NCBI RefSeq assembly: GCF_015500055.1
Contig: NZ_CP045492.1
Coordinates: 2,552,501-2,616,500, forward strand
Direction: 5' to 3'
Length of the DNA: 64,000 nt
DNA from: Mesorhizobium sp. NBSH29
GTDB taxonomy: Bacteria; Pseudomonadota; Alphaproteobacteria; Rhizobiales; Rhizobiaceae
Position numbers and translations under genes: made by a program. The notes under the pieces are model-generated. The model had not been told where the DNA came from, did not search any database, and worked only from the letters and a program-made list of their open reading frames with translations. Shown here piece by piece: positions 1-8,752 of this stretch. Numbering within the stretch: the first letter of the stretch is position 1; each line of letters opens with the position of its first letter.

Positions 1-2
1 AC

Positions 3-203
3 GTCGAAAAGATTACCGCTGCGGCAGTGCAAGGCGAACGATTTGAGATCGTCGGCAGGGTCGCCTACCTGCATACTCCCTATGGTTTTGGCACATCCAA
101 AATGGCGATAAAGTTCGACAAGGCCATTGGGGTTGAAAATACCACGCGCAACTGGAACACCGTGCTGCGTCTTCTGGAACTCGCGGAGGCGGCGGAGGGG
201 TAG
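3..203 (+). CDS. DUF1697 family protein, C-terminal fragment
   Basis: The window opens inside this gene; 66 codons and the TAG stop are present. The readable end (LHTPYGFGTSKMAIKF, then TTRNWNTVLRLLEL) matches the conserved tail of DUF1697 proteins, where a G-x-S-K segment is followed by an RNW-T-V-L-LL helix. The function of the family is unknown. The start and N-terminal domain lie outside the window. The neighbour on the same strand is the helicase gene about 295 bp downstream, too far for an obvious operon. Confidence 0.75.
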   Translation, partial: VEKITAAAVQGERFEIVGRVAYLHTPYGFGTSKMAIKFDKAIGVENTTRNWNTVLRLLELAEAAEG

Positions 204-497
204 GGTGTACCAGTTCTGCTGCAGTGCACAAACAAAAGATTTGCGTTTTAGGCAAAACTGCCCCATATGCGGCGGCATAGGCGCTTGGGCCGGGTATTGA
301 CCGGCCTTCTCACAAGTTGGGACTGGTTGCGTCTGGTTCACCGGCATGAAGCTGGTGGATACGACAGCGCAGCCGCGCGGGCCAAGAATGGTCTGCCGCC
401 TTGTCGTTTCATGTAATTCGAACGTTGGCAGGTTGCGCCCTGCCGCGAAAATGCGTGCGGTCCCATAATGAGGGCTGCCGTTTGAAAGAAGAAGAAG
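204..497. other. Intergenic leader upstream of the helicase gene
   Basis: 294 bases without a convincing gene. A purine-rich GAAGAAG tract lies just before the TTG start of the helicase at 498. A 40-codon ATG frame (346 to about 468) is present but has no recognisable product. No clear promoter boxes or terminator were seen. A long 5' leader is common for RNA helicase genes, but that is an inference here. Confidence 0.4.
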
Positions 498-1853
498 TTG
501 GAAATTGAAAACACCACGGAGCTCTCGGGCTTCGCCAAACTCGGCATTACCGGTCCGCTGCTGAAAGCAACGATTGCTGCAGGCTTTGCTGAACCGAAAC
601 CCATCCAGGAACAGGCTATTCCCGCGCAGTTGGAAGGCCGTGACATTCTGGGCGTCGCACAGACAGGTTCCGGCAAGACGGCGGCCTTCAGCCTGCCGAT
701 TCTGTCAAAGATTATTGGCCTCGGCACCAAGCGTCTGCCGAAATCGGCACGGGCGCTCATCCTCGCACCAACCCGCGAGCTCGCGGTCCAGATCGAGGAT
801 ACGATCCGCGTTCTGGCCAAAGGCCTGCATGTCTCGACCGCGCTCGTCCTCGGCGGTGTCTCGCGCTTCAGCCAGGTCAAGCGCCTGCAGCAGGGTGTTG
901 ACATTCTGGTTGCAACGCCTGGCCGCCTGACGGATCTGGTGCGCGAAGGTGATGTAAGCCTTGCCGAAACACGATGGCTGGTCCTCGATGAGGCTGACCG
1001 GATGCTCGACATGGGCTTCATCAATGACGTGCGCCGCATCTCCAAGGCAACACACCGCGACCGCCAAACGGCCCTGTTCTCGGCCACCATGCCGCCGGAA
1101 ATCGAACAGTTGGCTCAAAGCCTTCTGAAGAACCCGGCACGTGTGGAAGTCGCCAAGGCCGGCACTACGGCTGCGGAAATCACTCAGAGCATCGTCATTG
1201 CCCGCACCAAGCAGAAGCGGCAGATCCTGTCGAAAATGCTGGCCGATGAGGCTATGAAGCAGGTGCTGGTTTTTGCTCGTACGAAGCATGGTGCAGACCG
1301 CGTTGTGCGCGATCTCGAGCGAGATGGCTTCAAGGCTGCCGTCATTCACGGCAACAAGTCGCAGAACGCTCGCCAGAAGGCGCTCAACGACTTCCGCGAA
1401 AGCTCGGTGCGCATTCTGGTGGCAACTGATATTGCCGCCCGCGGCATCGACGTTCCGGGCATCAGCCACGTCGTGAACTTCGATCTGCCCGATGAGGCGG
1501 AGAGCTATGTTCACCGTGTCGGTCGTACCGGTCGTAACGGCGCAACCGGCATTGCCATCACGCTGTGTGATCCAACCGAATATTCGAAACTGCGTCAGGT
1601 TGAACGCATTATTCGGATGAAGCTCCCGGTTCTGGCAGATCATTTGAATGAGCCTGACCCGGTTCGTGACCCAGCCGAACGTGCCGCAATGGCGCGTGAG
1701 GCAGCCGCTGATCGAGACCCTCGCCGTCAGAACGCACGCAAGCCCGGTCAAGGAAAGCCAGGCGGCGCCAAGAAGGCAGAGTCAGGCAAGCCATTCCGGG
1801 GTGCCAAGCGCCGTACGTTCGGCAGCCGCAAGCCCGCAGCCCGCGCAGCCTAG
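498..1853 (+). CDS. rhlE: DEAD-box ATP-dependent RNA helicase, RhlE type
   Basis: A 451-residue DEAD-box helicase that unwinds RNA duplexes using ATP, likely in cold adaptation, ribosome assembly or mRNA turnover. Visible motifs in order: Walker A AQTGSGKT from residue 54, PTRELA, TPGR, the DEAD box at about 164-167, SAT, the ARGIDVPG motif, and HRVGRTGR. The helicase core is followed by a basic Lys/Arg/Gly-rich tail of about 60 residues typical of RhlE proteins. The start is a TTG preceded by GAAGAAG; the nearest upstream ATG frame (MRAAV) stops immediately, so TTG is preferred. A strong terminator follows. Confidence 0.9.
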   Translation: MEIENTTELSGFAKLGITGPLLKATIAAGFAEPKPIQEQAIPAQLEGRDILGVAQTGSGKTAAFSLPILSKIIGLGTKRLPKSARALILAPTRELAVQIEDTIRVLAKGLHVSTALVLGGVSRFSQVKRLQQGVDILVATPGRLTDLVREGDVSLAETRWLVLDEADRMLDMGFINDVRRISKATHRDRQTALFSATMPPEIEQLAQSLLKNPARVEVAKAGTTAAEITQSIVIARTKQKRQILSKMLADEAMKQVLVFARTKHGADRVVRDLERDGFKAAVIHGNKSQNARQKALNDFRESSVRILVATDIAARGIDVPGISHVVNFDLPDEAESYVHRVGRTGRNGATGIAITLCDPTEYSKLRQVERIIRMKLPVLADHLNEPDPVRDPAERAAMAREAAADRDPRRQNARKPGQGKPGGAKKAESGKPFRGAKRRTFGSRKPAARAA

Positions 1854-1876
1854 CTGAACGGACGAATAGTTAGTCA

Positions 1877-1904
1877 AGCCGGGACAGCAATGTCCCGGCT
1901 TTTT
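1877..1904 (+). terminator. Rho-independent terminator after the helicase gene
   Basis: A perfect 10-bp stem (AGCCGGGACA / TGTCCCGGCT) with a GCAA loop followed by four T residues, 23 bases after the helicase stop. Confidence 0.85.
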
Positions 1905-2049
1905 CATATCAAGCGGACCATTTGGGCGGGGCGTGGATTCGCATCAGCGATGCAGATTTGCCAAAACCTGCTATGCCAGCGCAATTTCGTGCCTTGAAAG
2001 CGCGGTCTGTGGTTTTTAGGGTCGCGGCCTGTCCAGGGAAGGAAATCTC

Positions 2050-3084
2050 ATGCTCCGTTCGGTGATTGACGCCATCGGCAACACGCCGCTGATCCGGCTC
2101 AAGCGCGCCTCCGATGAAACCGGCTGCGAAATTCTCGGCAAAGCGGAATTTATGAACCCCGGCCAATCGGTCAAGGACCGCGCCGGCCTCTTCATTATTC
2201 GCGATGCGGAGAAGAGGGGTCTCTTGCAGCCGGGCGGCGTAATTGTAGAAGGCACGGCAGGCAATACCGGTATCGGCCTCACTCTGGTAGCGAAGGCACT
2301 GGGCTATCGTACAGTCATTGTCATCCCCGATACCCAAAGCCAAGAAAAGAAGGATGCGCTGCGTGTCATGGGCGCAGAGCTCATTGAAGTGCCAGCTTTG
2401 CCCTACAAGAACCCGAACAATTATGTGAAGCTTTCAGGGCGTCTTGCGCAGCAGCTTGCCAAATCCGAGCAGAACGGTGCGGTCTGGGCCAACCAGTTTG
2501 ACAACACCGCCAATCGCGAAGGCCACAGGCTCTCAACCGCCGAAGAAATCTGGAGCCAGACTGGCGGAAAGGTCGACGGCTTTGTCTCCGCCGTGGGCTC
2601 GGGCGGCACTCTTGCCGGTGTGGCCGAAGGCCTGCGGGCGAAACGCGCCGATGTGAAGATTGCGCTTGCCGATCCCTTGGGGGCCGCACTCCATAGCTTT
2701 TACACCAACGGTGAATTGAAATCGGAAGGCTCTTCCATCACAGAGGGCATCGGACAGGGACGCATCACCGCCAATCTGGATGGTTTTACCCCCGACTTCT
2801 CTTATCAGGTCCCCGATGATGAGGCGCTGCCCTATGTGTTTGACCTGATCCAGCACGAAGGTCTTTGCCTCGGCGGCTCGTCAGGCATCAACATTGCAGG
2901 TGCGGTACGCCTCGCGCGAGATCTTGGTCCCGGCCATACCATCGTAACGATCCTGTGCGATTCCGGCACACGCTACCAGTCAAAGCTGTTCAACCCCACC
3001 TTCCTGCGCTCGAAGAACCTTCCGGTGCCGGGCTGGATGGAAACCGCTAGCAAGATTGTCGTCCCATTCGAGGAGAGTGCCTGA
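2050..3084 (+). CDS. cysK: Cysteine synthase A (O-acetylserine sulfhydrylase)
   Basis: A PLP-dependent enzyme of 344 residues that makes L-cysteine from O-acetylserine and sulfide. It shows GNTPLIRL near the N terminus, the PLP lysine K42 in SVKDRAG, the EGTAGNTGIGL loop that binds the substrate carboxylate, the GSGGT phosphate loop and the C-terminal GGSSG element. The length is slightly above the roughly 310-325 residues of enteric CysK, as in the form often seen in rhizobia. The ATG is preceded by GGGAAGGA. The stop overlaps the next gene (TGATGG), so it heads an operon with the alanyl-tRNA editing protein, sulfurtransferase and acetyltransferase. A cystathionine beta-synthase-like activity cannot be ruled out from sequence. 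Confidence 0.9.
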   Translation: MLRSVIDAIGNTPLIRLKRASDETGCEILGKAEFMNPGQSVKDRAGLFIIRDAEKRGLLQPGGVIVEGTAGNTGIGLTLVAKALGYRTVIVIPDTQSQEKKDALRVMGAELIEVPALPYKNPNNYVKLSGRLAQQLAKSEQNGAVWANQFDNTANREGHRLSTAEEIWSQTGGKVDGFVSAVGSGGTLAGVAEGLRAKRADVKIALADPLGAALHSFYTNGELKSEGSSITEGIGQGRITANLDGFTPDFSYQVPDDEALPYVFDLIQHEGLCLGGSSGINIAGAVRLARDLGPGHTIVTILCDSGTRYQSKLFNPTFLRSKNLPVPGWMETASKIVVPFEESA

Positions 3085-3821
3085 TGGCAACCGAATCGCT
3101 GGTTCGCGACGACGCCTATCTGCGCGAGGCAGATGCGACAGTCATCGGCGTGAATGAGCGGGGCGGTATTATTCTCGACCGAACAATCTTCTACGCCACC
3201 TCCGGAGGCCAGCCGGGCGACACGGGGCGTTTTGTGGTCCCCAGCGGTGAGATGCTGGAAATCGCTGCGACGCTAACTGGCGAAACCAAAAGCGACATCA
3301 TCCATGTTCCAGCACCTGGCCAGCCGCTGCTGGCCATCGGTGACAGCGTAAAGCTCGCCATTGACTGGGACCGGCGCTACCGGTTGATGCGCATGCACTC
3401 GGCCTGCCATCTGTTGACGGTGGTCTGCCCGCATCCAATAACCGGTGCATCCGTTGCCGAAGACGACAGCCGCGTCGATTTCGACATGCCCGATGCCCGC
3501 GTCACCAAGGAAGATTTGACAGAAGCCATGATGGAGCTTGTTGATGCGGATCATCCGATTTTCACCCGCTGGATCAGCGACGCGGAGCTTTCCGCCAATC
3601 CGGCGCTGGTAAAATCCAAGAACGTGCGCCCACCGCTCGGCACTGGAAAAATACGCCTCGTCATGATCGGTGAGGAGGGTGGTATCGACAGCCAGCCATG
3701 TGGCGGCACCCACGTCGCCCGGACTGGCGAAATCGGCGAAATCCACATCGGGAAGATCGAAAAGAAGGGTAGGGAAAACCGCCGCTTCCGTCTGCGCTTC
3801 GGGGCTATGCCGCGGCAATAA
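3084..3821 (+). CDS. Alanyl-tRNA editing protein (AlaX-type, trans-editing)
   Basis: A 245-residue freestanding homologue of the AlaRS editing domain, expected to hydrolyse Ser- or Gly-mischarged tRNA-Ala. Zinc ligands are intact: H105 and H109 in HSACH, and C206 and H210 in CGGTH. The N-terminal ATSGGQPGD segment is the conserved beta-barrel signature of the longer AlaX-II/M type. Its start overlaps the cysK stop by one base, suggesting translational coupling. It lacks any aminoacylation domain, so it is not a truncated alaS. Confidence 0.88.
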   Translation: MATESLVRDDAYLREADATVIGVNERGGIILDRTIFYATSGGQPGDTGRFVVPSGEMLEIAATLTGETKSDIIHVPAPGQPLLAIGDSVKLAIDWDRRYRLMRMHSACHLLTVVCPHPITGASVAEDDSRVDFDMPDARVTKEDLTEAMMELVDADHPIFTRWISDAELSANPALVKSKNVRPPLGTGKIRLVMIGEEGGIDSQPCGGTHVARTGEIGEIHIGKIEKKGRENRRFRLRFGAMPRQ

Positions 3822-3921
3822 AAACTCCGGACGGATGACCGCTCTCGCGCAACCGGACGCTCACCTCTTGCGTTGTCCGGTCAATATGCGACATCGTCAG
3901 ACAACCTCACGGAGTGCGTTC

Positions 3922-4776
3922 ATGGCCGCTACCAAAAGCCCTTTCATCGTCGATGCGGAGTGGTTGCAAGACAAGCTCGGTACGCCCGGCATGTCGATTG
4001 TCGACGCCTCATGGTATTTGCCGGCCCAGAAACGCGACGCCAAGGCGGAGTACGAGGCTGGCCATATTCCAGGCGCGGTATTCTTCGATCAGGACATGAT
4101 CGTCGACAGGCAATCCGACCTCCCGCATACGCTGCCTTTCCCTGAAGAGTTTGCACGCATGGTGGGCGCGATGGGCATAGCGACCGACGACACGATTGTC
4201 GTCTATGACGGCCCGGGCGTCTTTTCGGCGCCACGCGTCTGGTGGATGTTCCGAGTCATGGGCGCACACAATGTCGTGCTTCTCGATGGCGGCCTTGATC
4301 GCTGGAACCGGGAAGGCCGTCCAATGACCTCCGAGGTCACTAAGGTCGCTCCCAATGTGTTCAACGTCGATTTTGACGCCGAAAAGGTGGCATTGTTTGA
4401 TGATGTCAAAAATGTAGTCGCAGATCAGAGCGCCCAGATCGCCGATGCGCGACCCGCTGGCCGCTTTGCCGGAACCGACCCGGAGCCCCGCGAGGGCGTA
4501 CGGTCCGGTCATATGCCTGGCGCCGTAAGCATGCCCGCATCCATGCTGTCGGAGGATGGCAGCCTGCTTGCCCCCGAGGAGCTGCGCAGAACGTTGGAGC
4601 AAGCCGGTCTCGACCTGTCGAAGCCGGTCGTCACTTCCTGCGGTTCCGGCGTTACAGCAGCTATTATCTCGCTGGCACTCCAATCGGTCGGGCATGACCA
4701 GAACCGGCTGTATGACGGGTCGTGGACGGAGTGGGGTGGTCGGGATGACACGCTCGTAGAAACCGGTAAGGCGTAG
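3922..4776 (+). CDS. sseA: 3-mercaptopyruvate/thiosulfate sulfurtransferase, tandem rhodanese
   Basis: A 284-residue protein with two rhodanese domains. The catalytic cysteine is C240 in CGSGVTA, the loop typical of 3-mercaptopyruvate sulfurtransferases rather than thiosulfate-specific rhodaneses (CRKG). The N-terminal domain carries the AGHIPGAVFF motif and lacks a catalytic Cys, as usual. The open frame extends upstream to 3670 inside the AlaX gene, but homology starts at the ATG at 3922. The position after cysK supports a role in cysteine-derived sulfur transfer. Confidence 0.88.
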   Translation: MAATKSPFIVDAEWLQDKLGTPGMSIVDASWYLPAQKRDAKAEYEAGHIPGAVFFDQDMIVDRQSDLPHTLPFPEEFARMVGAMGIATDDTIVVYDGPGVFSAPRVWWMFRVMGAHNVVLLDGGLDRWNREGRPMTSEVTKVAPNVFNVDFDAEKVALFDDVKNVVADQSAQIADARPAGRFAGTDPEPREGVRSGHMPGAVSMPASMLSEDGSLLAPEELRRTLEQAGLDLSKPVVTSCGSGVTAAIISLALQSVGHDQNRLYDGSWTEWGGRDDTLVETGKA

Positions 4777-4779
4777 GGA

Positions 4780-5346
4780 ATGGCGACCGAGAAGAAGCCG
4801 GAGGCGATTCCCGTCACCGTCACCTTTCTGGAGATGACAGCTCCGCCATCGCACTATCCGCAACTTCCCTATAATCGGCACATTGCGCTTCTACGCACCA
4901 AAAACATGCCGCTGCACTTTTATCGCTATCTCATCGACCGCGTGGGCCGCAAATGGCACTGGGTCAATGTCTTGCGCATGGATGATGATGAGCTTGCGAG
5001 AGCCATCCACGCACCAGACCGTGATACCCGCGTGCTCTATCTCGACGGTTCGCCTGCAGGCTTTTTCGACATCAAGGTGATTTCGGCGCGCGAGGCCGAG
5101 CTTTCCTATTTCGGCATGATGGACCATGCGCTTGGCCAAGGGCTCGGCAAATGGTTCTTGGGCGCTGCCATCGAAGCGGCCTGGTCGCACAAGCCGGATG
5201 TGGTGAGCGTCCAGACATGCACGCTAGACCATCCGGCAGCCTTGCCGCTTTACCAGAGACTCGGGTTTTCTCCCGTAGGCCAGAAGAAAGAGGTGGTGCT
5301 ACCGATGAGAGTCGAAGAGCGGACGACAGCTGTGATGCGCGGCTGA
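4780..5346 (+). CDS. GNAT-family N-acetyltransferase
   Basis: A 188-residue acetyltransferase beginning three bases after the sulfurtransferase stop, so almost certainly co-transcribed. The GNAT core is visible: a beta strand ending in ELSYFGMM, the acetyl-CoA pyrophosphate loop GQGLGKWFLGAAI, and the TCTLDHPAALPLYQRLGF segment with the C-terminal Y-x-x-x-GF motif. The substrate cannot be read from sequence; operon partners point loosely to amino acid or sulfur metabolism. Confidence 0.85.
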   Translation: MATEKKPEAIPVTVTFLEMTAPPSHYPQLPYNRHIALLRTKNMPLHFYRYLIDRVGRKWHWVNVLRMDDDELARAIHAPDRDTRVLYLDGSPAGFFDIKVISAREAELSYFGMMDHALGQGLGKWFLGAAIEAAWSHKPDVVSVQTCTLDHPAALPLYQRLGFSPVGQKKEVVLPMRVEERTTAVMRG

Positions 5347-5439
5347 TCAACCAACGGCTCACGTTCATGAAGGCTTCATCATTGATTTGCGATGAAGTGC
5401 CATCCCCGCTGCATTGTGGGTTCGAATGGAGAAGAGACG

Positions 5440-6006
5440 ATGCTGAACCGCAGAATATTTGCCACTGGCCTTGCTGCCATGTTTGTGTTGCCCACAGCTG
5501 TTTACGCACAGGAAGGTGCGACACCGTCAGCCGCACAGATTGAACGCAGCCTGGACGCTGCCCCCCGCACCAAACTACGGCGCGAGCAGCGTGTAACCGT
5601 GCAGGAACTCAAGCGCCGGCCAGAAATGCGCCGCATGGCGCCATCTATCGACATTCAGTCGATCAACTTTGCTTTCGCATCAGACGAAATTCCAGAATCG
5701 CAATACGACAAGGTGGACAACATCGCGACAGCGATGGAGCGCATCCTGCGTCGGCGTCCGCGTGAGGTTTTCCTGATTGAAGGTCATACCGATGCTGTCG
5801 GCTCCTTTGCGGCCAATCAGGCCCTGTCGGAGCGCCGCGCCCAGTCGCTCCGCCGTGTTCTTGTGCGTGAATTCGATATCCCACGTCGCGCGCTGGAAAC
5901 CGTAGGGTATGGCGAGGAGTTTCTTCTGGTGCCGACCCAGAACGAAAACTGGCGCAACCGCCGCGTCACCCTGCGCCGCATTACCGACGTCCTGCGCGGC
6001 CAGTAA
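5440..6006 (+). CDS. OmpA-like peptidoglycan-associated envelope protein
   Basis: A 188-residue exported protein. The N terminus (MLNRRIFATGLAAMFVLP then AYA-Q) is a Sec-type signal peptide. The C-terminal half is an OmpA/MotB-like domain: FAFASDEIPES, then IEGHTDAVGS, N-x-x-LSERRAQSLRRVL, and a final RRV strand. This fold binds diaminopimelate in peptidoglycan. There is no lipobox and no beta-barrel, so it is a soluble periplasmic protein rather than OmpA itself. An in-frame ATG lies 16 codons upstream, but the signal peptide supports 5440. Confidence 0.82.
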   Translation: MLNRRIFATGLAAMFVLPTAVYAQEGATPSAAQIERSLDAAPRTKLRREQRVTVQELKRRPEMRRMAPSIDIQSINFAFASDEIPESQYDKVDNIATAMERILRRRPREVFLIEGHTDAVGSFAANQALSERRAQSLRRVLVREFDIPRRALETVGYGEEFLLVPTQNENWRNRRVTLRRITDVLRGQ

Positions 6007-6093
6007 ACCGAAAGACCCTTCTCCCTGGCGCATTGCGTTGTCGGCTGGGCCGGTCTAGCGCTTGGCACACAGACATGTGTCGGGGAGATAACA

Positions 6094-6900
6094 ATGACGA
6101 TCAGGGTAGTGATGGCCGGCGCGACCGGGTGGGTCGGCAAAGCGCTGGTGGCAGCCATTGCGCGCGAGGCGGATCTCGCGCTCGCCGGCGCTGTCTCACG
6201 CAGCGCTGCCGGGCAGGACGCCGGAACAGCCAGTGGTGGCGAACCCGTCGGTATAGCGGTCGCGGCAACGCTCGAGGAAGCACTGGCCACGCCATCTGAC
6301 GTGGTGATCGACTATACAAAGCCGAACATCGTCAAGGCGAACACTTTGGCAGCCATTGCCGCCGGCCGTCATGTTGTCATAGGAACTTCAGGTCTTGGTG
6401 CAGATGACTACGCCGAGATCGACGCAGCAGCCCGCGCCGGAGGCGTCGGTGTCATCGCTGCTGGCAATTTTTCCATTACCGCAACATTGTTGAAGCGCTT
6501 TGCTTTAATGGCGGCAAAATACGTGCCCGATGTCGAGATCATCGACTATGCCAAGGCCACCAAGCCCGACGCGCCTTCGGGCACAGCGCGTGAACTGGCA
6601 GAAGCCATCGCCGAAATGCGCCTGCCATCCACCGCTACGCCGCAAGCCGATGTGCTTGGCATCAAGGAAACACGCGGCGCGGGTGTCGGATCTGGCGGCG
6701 GGGTCCAGGTGCACGCGGTGCGGCTGCCATCATTCATCCTGTCTTGCGAAGCGTTGTTCGGTCTGCCCGATGAACGGCTGACCATCCGCCATGATGCTGG
6801 ATCATCCCCCGCGCCTTATGTGGCTGGCACGCTGTTGGCTGTGCGCAAGGTCGCTACGGTCAAAGGCCTGGTGCGCGGTCTGGATACTCTCATCGACTGA
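6094..6900 (+). CDS. DapB-family (dihydrodipicolinate reductase-like) oxidoreductase, altered active site
   Basis: A 268-residue protein with an N-terminal nucleotide-binding GATGWVG loop and the DapB signature KPDAPSGTA (K157 to A165). In true DapB the signature is preceded by two histidines (HHxxKxDAPSGT) that serve in catalysis; here those positions are A153 and K154 in DYAKATK. The segment that normally reads GxHxVxF also differs (GGVQVHAVRLP). It is therefore a divergent paralogue and may not act in lysine synthesis. The usual annotation would be dapB. The gene stands alone with a hairpin downstream. Confidence 0.8.
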   Translation: MTIRVVMAGATGWVGKALVAAIAREADLALAGAVSRSAAGQDAGTASGGEPVGIAVAATLEEALATPSDVVIDYTKPNIVKANTLAAIAAGRHVVIGTSGLGADDYAEIDAAARAGGVGVIAAGNFSITATLLKRFALMAAKYVPDVEIIDYAKATKPDAPSGTARELAEAIAEMRLPSTATPQADVLGIKETRGAGVGSGGGVQVHAVRLPSFILSCEALFGLPDERLTIRHDAGSSPAPYVAGTLLAVRKVATVKGLVRGLDTLID

Positions 6901-6952
6901 GGGAATACGTAGGCAGTAGGCAGGAATCGGGTGGCAGCTCGCGTCCGGATTT

Positions 6953-6979
6953 CGTAGCTGGACAAAAGAACCAGCTACG
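6953..6979 (+). terminator. Stem-loop between the reductase and DUF1203 genes
   Basis: A perfect 9-bp inverted repeat (CGTAGCTGG / CCAGCTACG) with a 9-base loop, 52 bases after the reductase stop and 12 bases before the DUF1203 start. There is no T tract, so it may be a weak terminator, an mRNA stabiliser, or a structure in the downstream leader. Confidence 0.4.
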
Positions 6980-6991
6980 GAGACCACCAAC

Positions 6992-7462
6992 ATGCTGATC
7001 CGCTTTGTTGCCATGCCGTCCGATCAGGCCGCCGCCTATCGTGCAGGCGCTGACGATGCCAATGGAATGCCGCCCGAGCGGGGCATCTCTGATGGCGACG
7101 GCATCCCGTGCCGCCATTGCCTGCAGCATGTCAGGCAGGGCGAGCCCTATCTGACGCTTGCCTATCGGCCGTTCCCAAGACTGCAGCCTTACGCGGAATC
7201 AGGGCCGATCTTTCTCCATGCCGAGGAATGCACGCGGGCACCGGAAAGCGACGTGCTGCCAGACATGTATCGCGGTGGCTTCGAGCAAATCGTTCGCGGA
7301 TATGGCCACAACGACCGCATTGTCTACGGCACCGGCGCAGTCGTCGCTCCTCTTGAGATCTGCACCCATGCGTACAGCCTGTTGGAACGCCCCGATATCG
7401 CTTACGTCCACATCCGCTCATCGCGTAACAATTGCTATTCCTGCCGCATCGAACGCGGGTGA
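6992..7462 (+). CDS. DUF1203 family protein
   Basis: A 156-residue cytosolic protein of unknown function. It matches the DUF1203 pattern: a CRHCL motif early, GEPYLTLAYRPF, then GPIFLHAEEC with its paired cysteine, and a C-terminal NCYSCR segment. Several conserved Cys/His residues hint at metal binding, but this is not established. The ATG is preceded by GGAG. It faces the alanine dehydrogenase gene and shares a bidirectional stem-loop with it. Confidence 0.8.
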   Translation: MLIRFVAMPSDQAAAYRAGADDANGMPPERGISDGDGIPCRHCLQHVRQGEPYLTLAYRPFPRLQPYAESGPIFLHAEECTRAPESDVLPDMYRGGFEQIVRGYGHNDRIVYGTGAVVAPLEICTHAYSLLERPDIAYVHIRSSRNNCYSCRIERG

Positions 7463-7483
7463 GGGATACGCATCGCGTATCCC
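7463..7483. terminator. Stem-loop between convergent genes
   Basis: A 9-bp inverted repeat (GGGATACGC / GCGTATCCC) with a 3-base loop immediately after the DUF1203 stop and before the stop of the convergent alanine dehydrogenase gene. It could serve both directions, though T tracts are poor. Confidence 0.5.
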
Positions 7484-7491
7484 CCTGACGC

Positions 7492-8607
7492 TCACGCCGC
7501 CAGAACAGCCTTGGGTTCTGCCATCTCGTAGCCTAAGGCTTCGGCGACGGCGCGGTTAGTGATCTTGCCTTTGTGAACATTGAGACCGTTGCGCAGATGC
7601 GGATCGTCGATCAGCGCCTTCAGGCCTTTATCGGCCAGTTGCAGTCCATAATGCAGCGTCGCATTGTTCAGCGCATGGGCCGAAGTGACTGGCACTGCGC
7701 CTGGCATGTTCGCCACGCAATAATGAATCACACCGTCGACCACATAGATAGGGTCGGCATGCGTGGTGGCATGGGAGGTTTCAAAACAACCACCCTGGTC
7801 GATGGCGACGTCGACCAGGACCGCACCCTTCTTCATTCCAGAAAGCATTTCGCGCGTTACCAGCTTGGGCGCAGCAGCACCGGGGATTAGAACCGCGCCG
7901 ACGATGATATCGGCCGAAAAGCACTCTTCTTCCAGTGCCTCTACTGTCGAATAACGCGTATGGACGCGGCCATTAAAAATGTCGTCGAGCTGCCGCAGAC
8001 GCGGAATTGAGCGATCCAGTATGGTGACATCGGCACCAAGCCCGACCGCCATTTTAGCAGCATGCAGGCCAACCACGCCGCCACCCAGGATGGCAACTTT
8101 GCCAGGTAGAACGCCGGGAACACCGCCCAAAAGAACGCCGCGTCCGCCATTGGCTTTTTGAAGCGCAGTAGCGCCAGCCTGGATCGACAGTCGGCCGGCA
8201 ACCTCCGACATGGGCGCAAGGAGAGGTAGTCCGCCACGCTCATCGGTCACTGTCTCATAGGCAATGGCTGTCACGCCCGAGGCCACAAGTCCCTTCGTCT
8301 GTTCGGGATCGGGCGCAAGATGAAGATATGTGTAGAGAATCTGATCGGCCCGCAACTGTGCCCATTCGGCCGGCTGTGGTTCCTTGACTTTCACCACCAT
8401 GTCCGACCTGGCAAATACTTCCTCTGCAGTCTTCACAATGGTGGCGCCGGCGGCGCGGTAGGCATTGTCATCGGCGCCAATGCCAGCGCCGGCACCTGTT
8501 TCCACCAATACTTCATGGCCGTGGGCCGAGTATTCCCGTACTGCGCCTGGAGTCAGGCCAACACGATATTCATGGTTTTTGATTTCCTTTGGACATCCCA
8601 CGCGCAT
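7492..8607 (-). CDS. ald: Alanine dehydrogenase
   Basis: A 371-residue NAD-dependent enzyme that interconverts L-alanine with pyruvate and ammonia. It begins [16 protein letters not shown], the conserved start of the family, and has the [10 protein letters not shown] loop, the MVVKVKEPQ lysine segment, the Rossmann motif [13 protein letters not shown] and the [10 protein letters not shown] strand. The open frame extends further upstream, but homology and length fix the start at 8607. It is divergent from an Lrp/AsnC regulator, the usual arrangement for alanine-responsive control. Confidence 0.93.
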   Translation of the reverse strand: MRVGCPKEIKNHEYRVGLTPGAVREYSAHGHEVLVETGAGAGIGADDNAYRAAGATIVKTAEEVFARSDMVVKVKEPQPAEWAQLRADQILYTYLHLAPDPEQTKGLVASGVTAIAYETVTDERGGLPLLAPMSEVAGRLSIQAGATALQKANGGRGVLLGGVPGVLPGKVAILGGGVVGLHAAKMAVGLGADVTILDRSIPRLRQLDDIFNGRVHTRYSTVEALEEECFSADIIVGAVLIPGAAAPKLVTREMLSGMKKGAVLVDVAIDQGGCFETSHATTHADPIYVVDGVIHYCVANMPGAVPVTSAHALNNATLHYGLQLADKGLKALIDDPHLRNGLNVHKGKITNRAVAEALGYEMAEPKAVLAA

Positions 8608-8752
8608 GGCATTCTCCTCCGACCTTCGCGGTTCCCTTGGGAGCATTGAAACATGGATGTCGCGGTAGGTGTTTGCGAACAACCTTGTAAAATTAGCCAA
8701 TTGCGATACTTTTTTGCACGAACGGCGACAAACATCGAAGGAAACCCCGAAA
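8608..8752. promoter_or_regulatory. Divergent promoter region between ald and its probable Lrp regulator
   Basis: 145 bases separate the divergent starts. Lrp-type proteins usually bind such regions to control themselves and the neighbour. The region is relatively AT-rich around 8690-8720 (TAAAATTAGCC, ACTTTTTTGC). No specific operator was proven; this is inferred from gene arrangement. Confidence 0.45.

Noticed and set aside
346-468. Short leader peptide before the helicase gene
   Set aside because: About 40 codons with no ribosome site or recognisable attenuator structure; kept only as a note on the leader.
705-1751. A 348-codon minus-strand frame opposite the RNA helicase
   Set aside because: No recognisable domain; the plus-strand helicase has every expected motif.
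4009-4881. A 290-codon minus-strand frame opposite the sulfurtransferase
   Set aside because: Antisense to a gene with intact catalytic CGSGVTA; no motif on the opposite strand.
7108-7356. Alternative plus-strand frame within the DUF1203 gene
   Set aside because: It overlaps a well-supported gene in another frame and has no family match.
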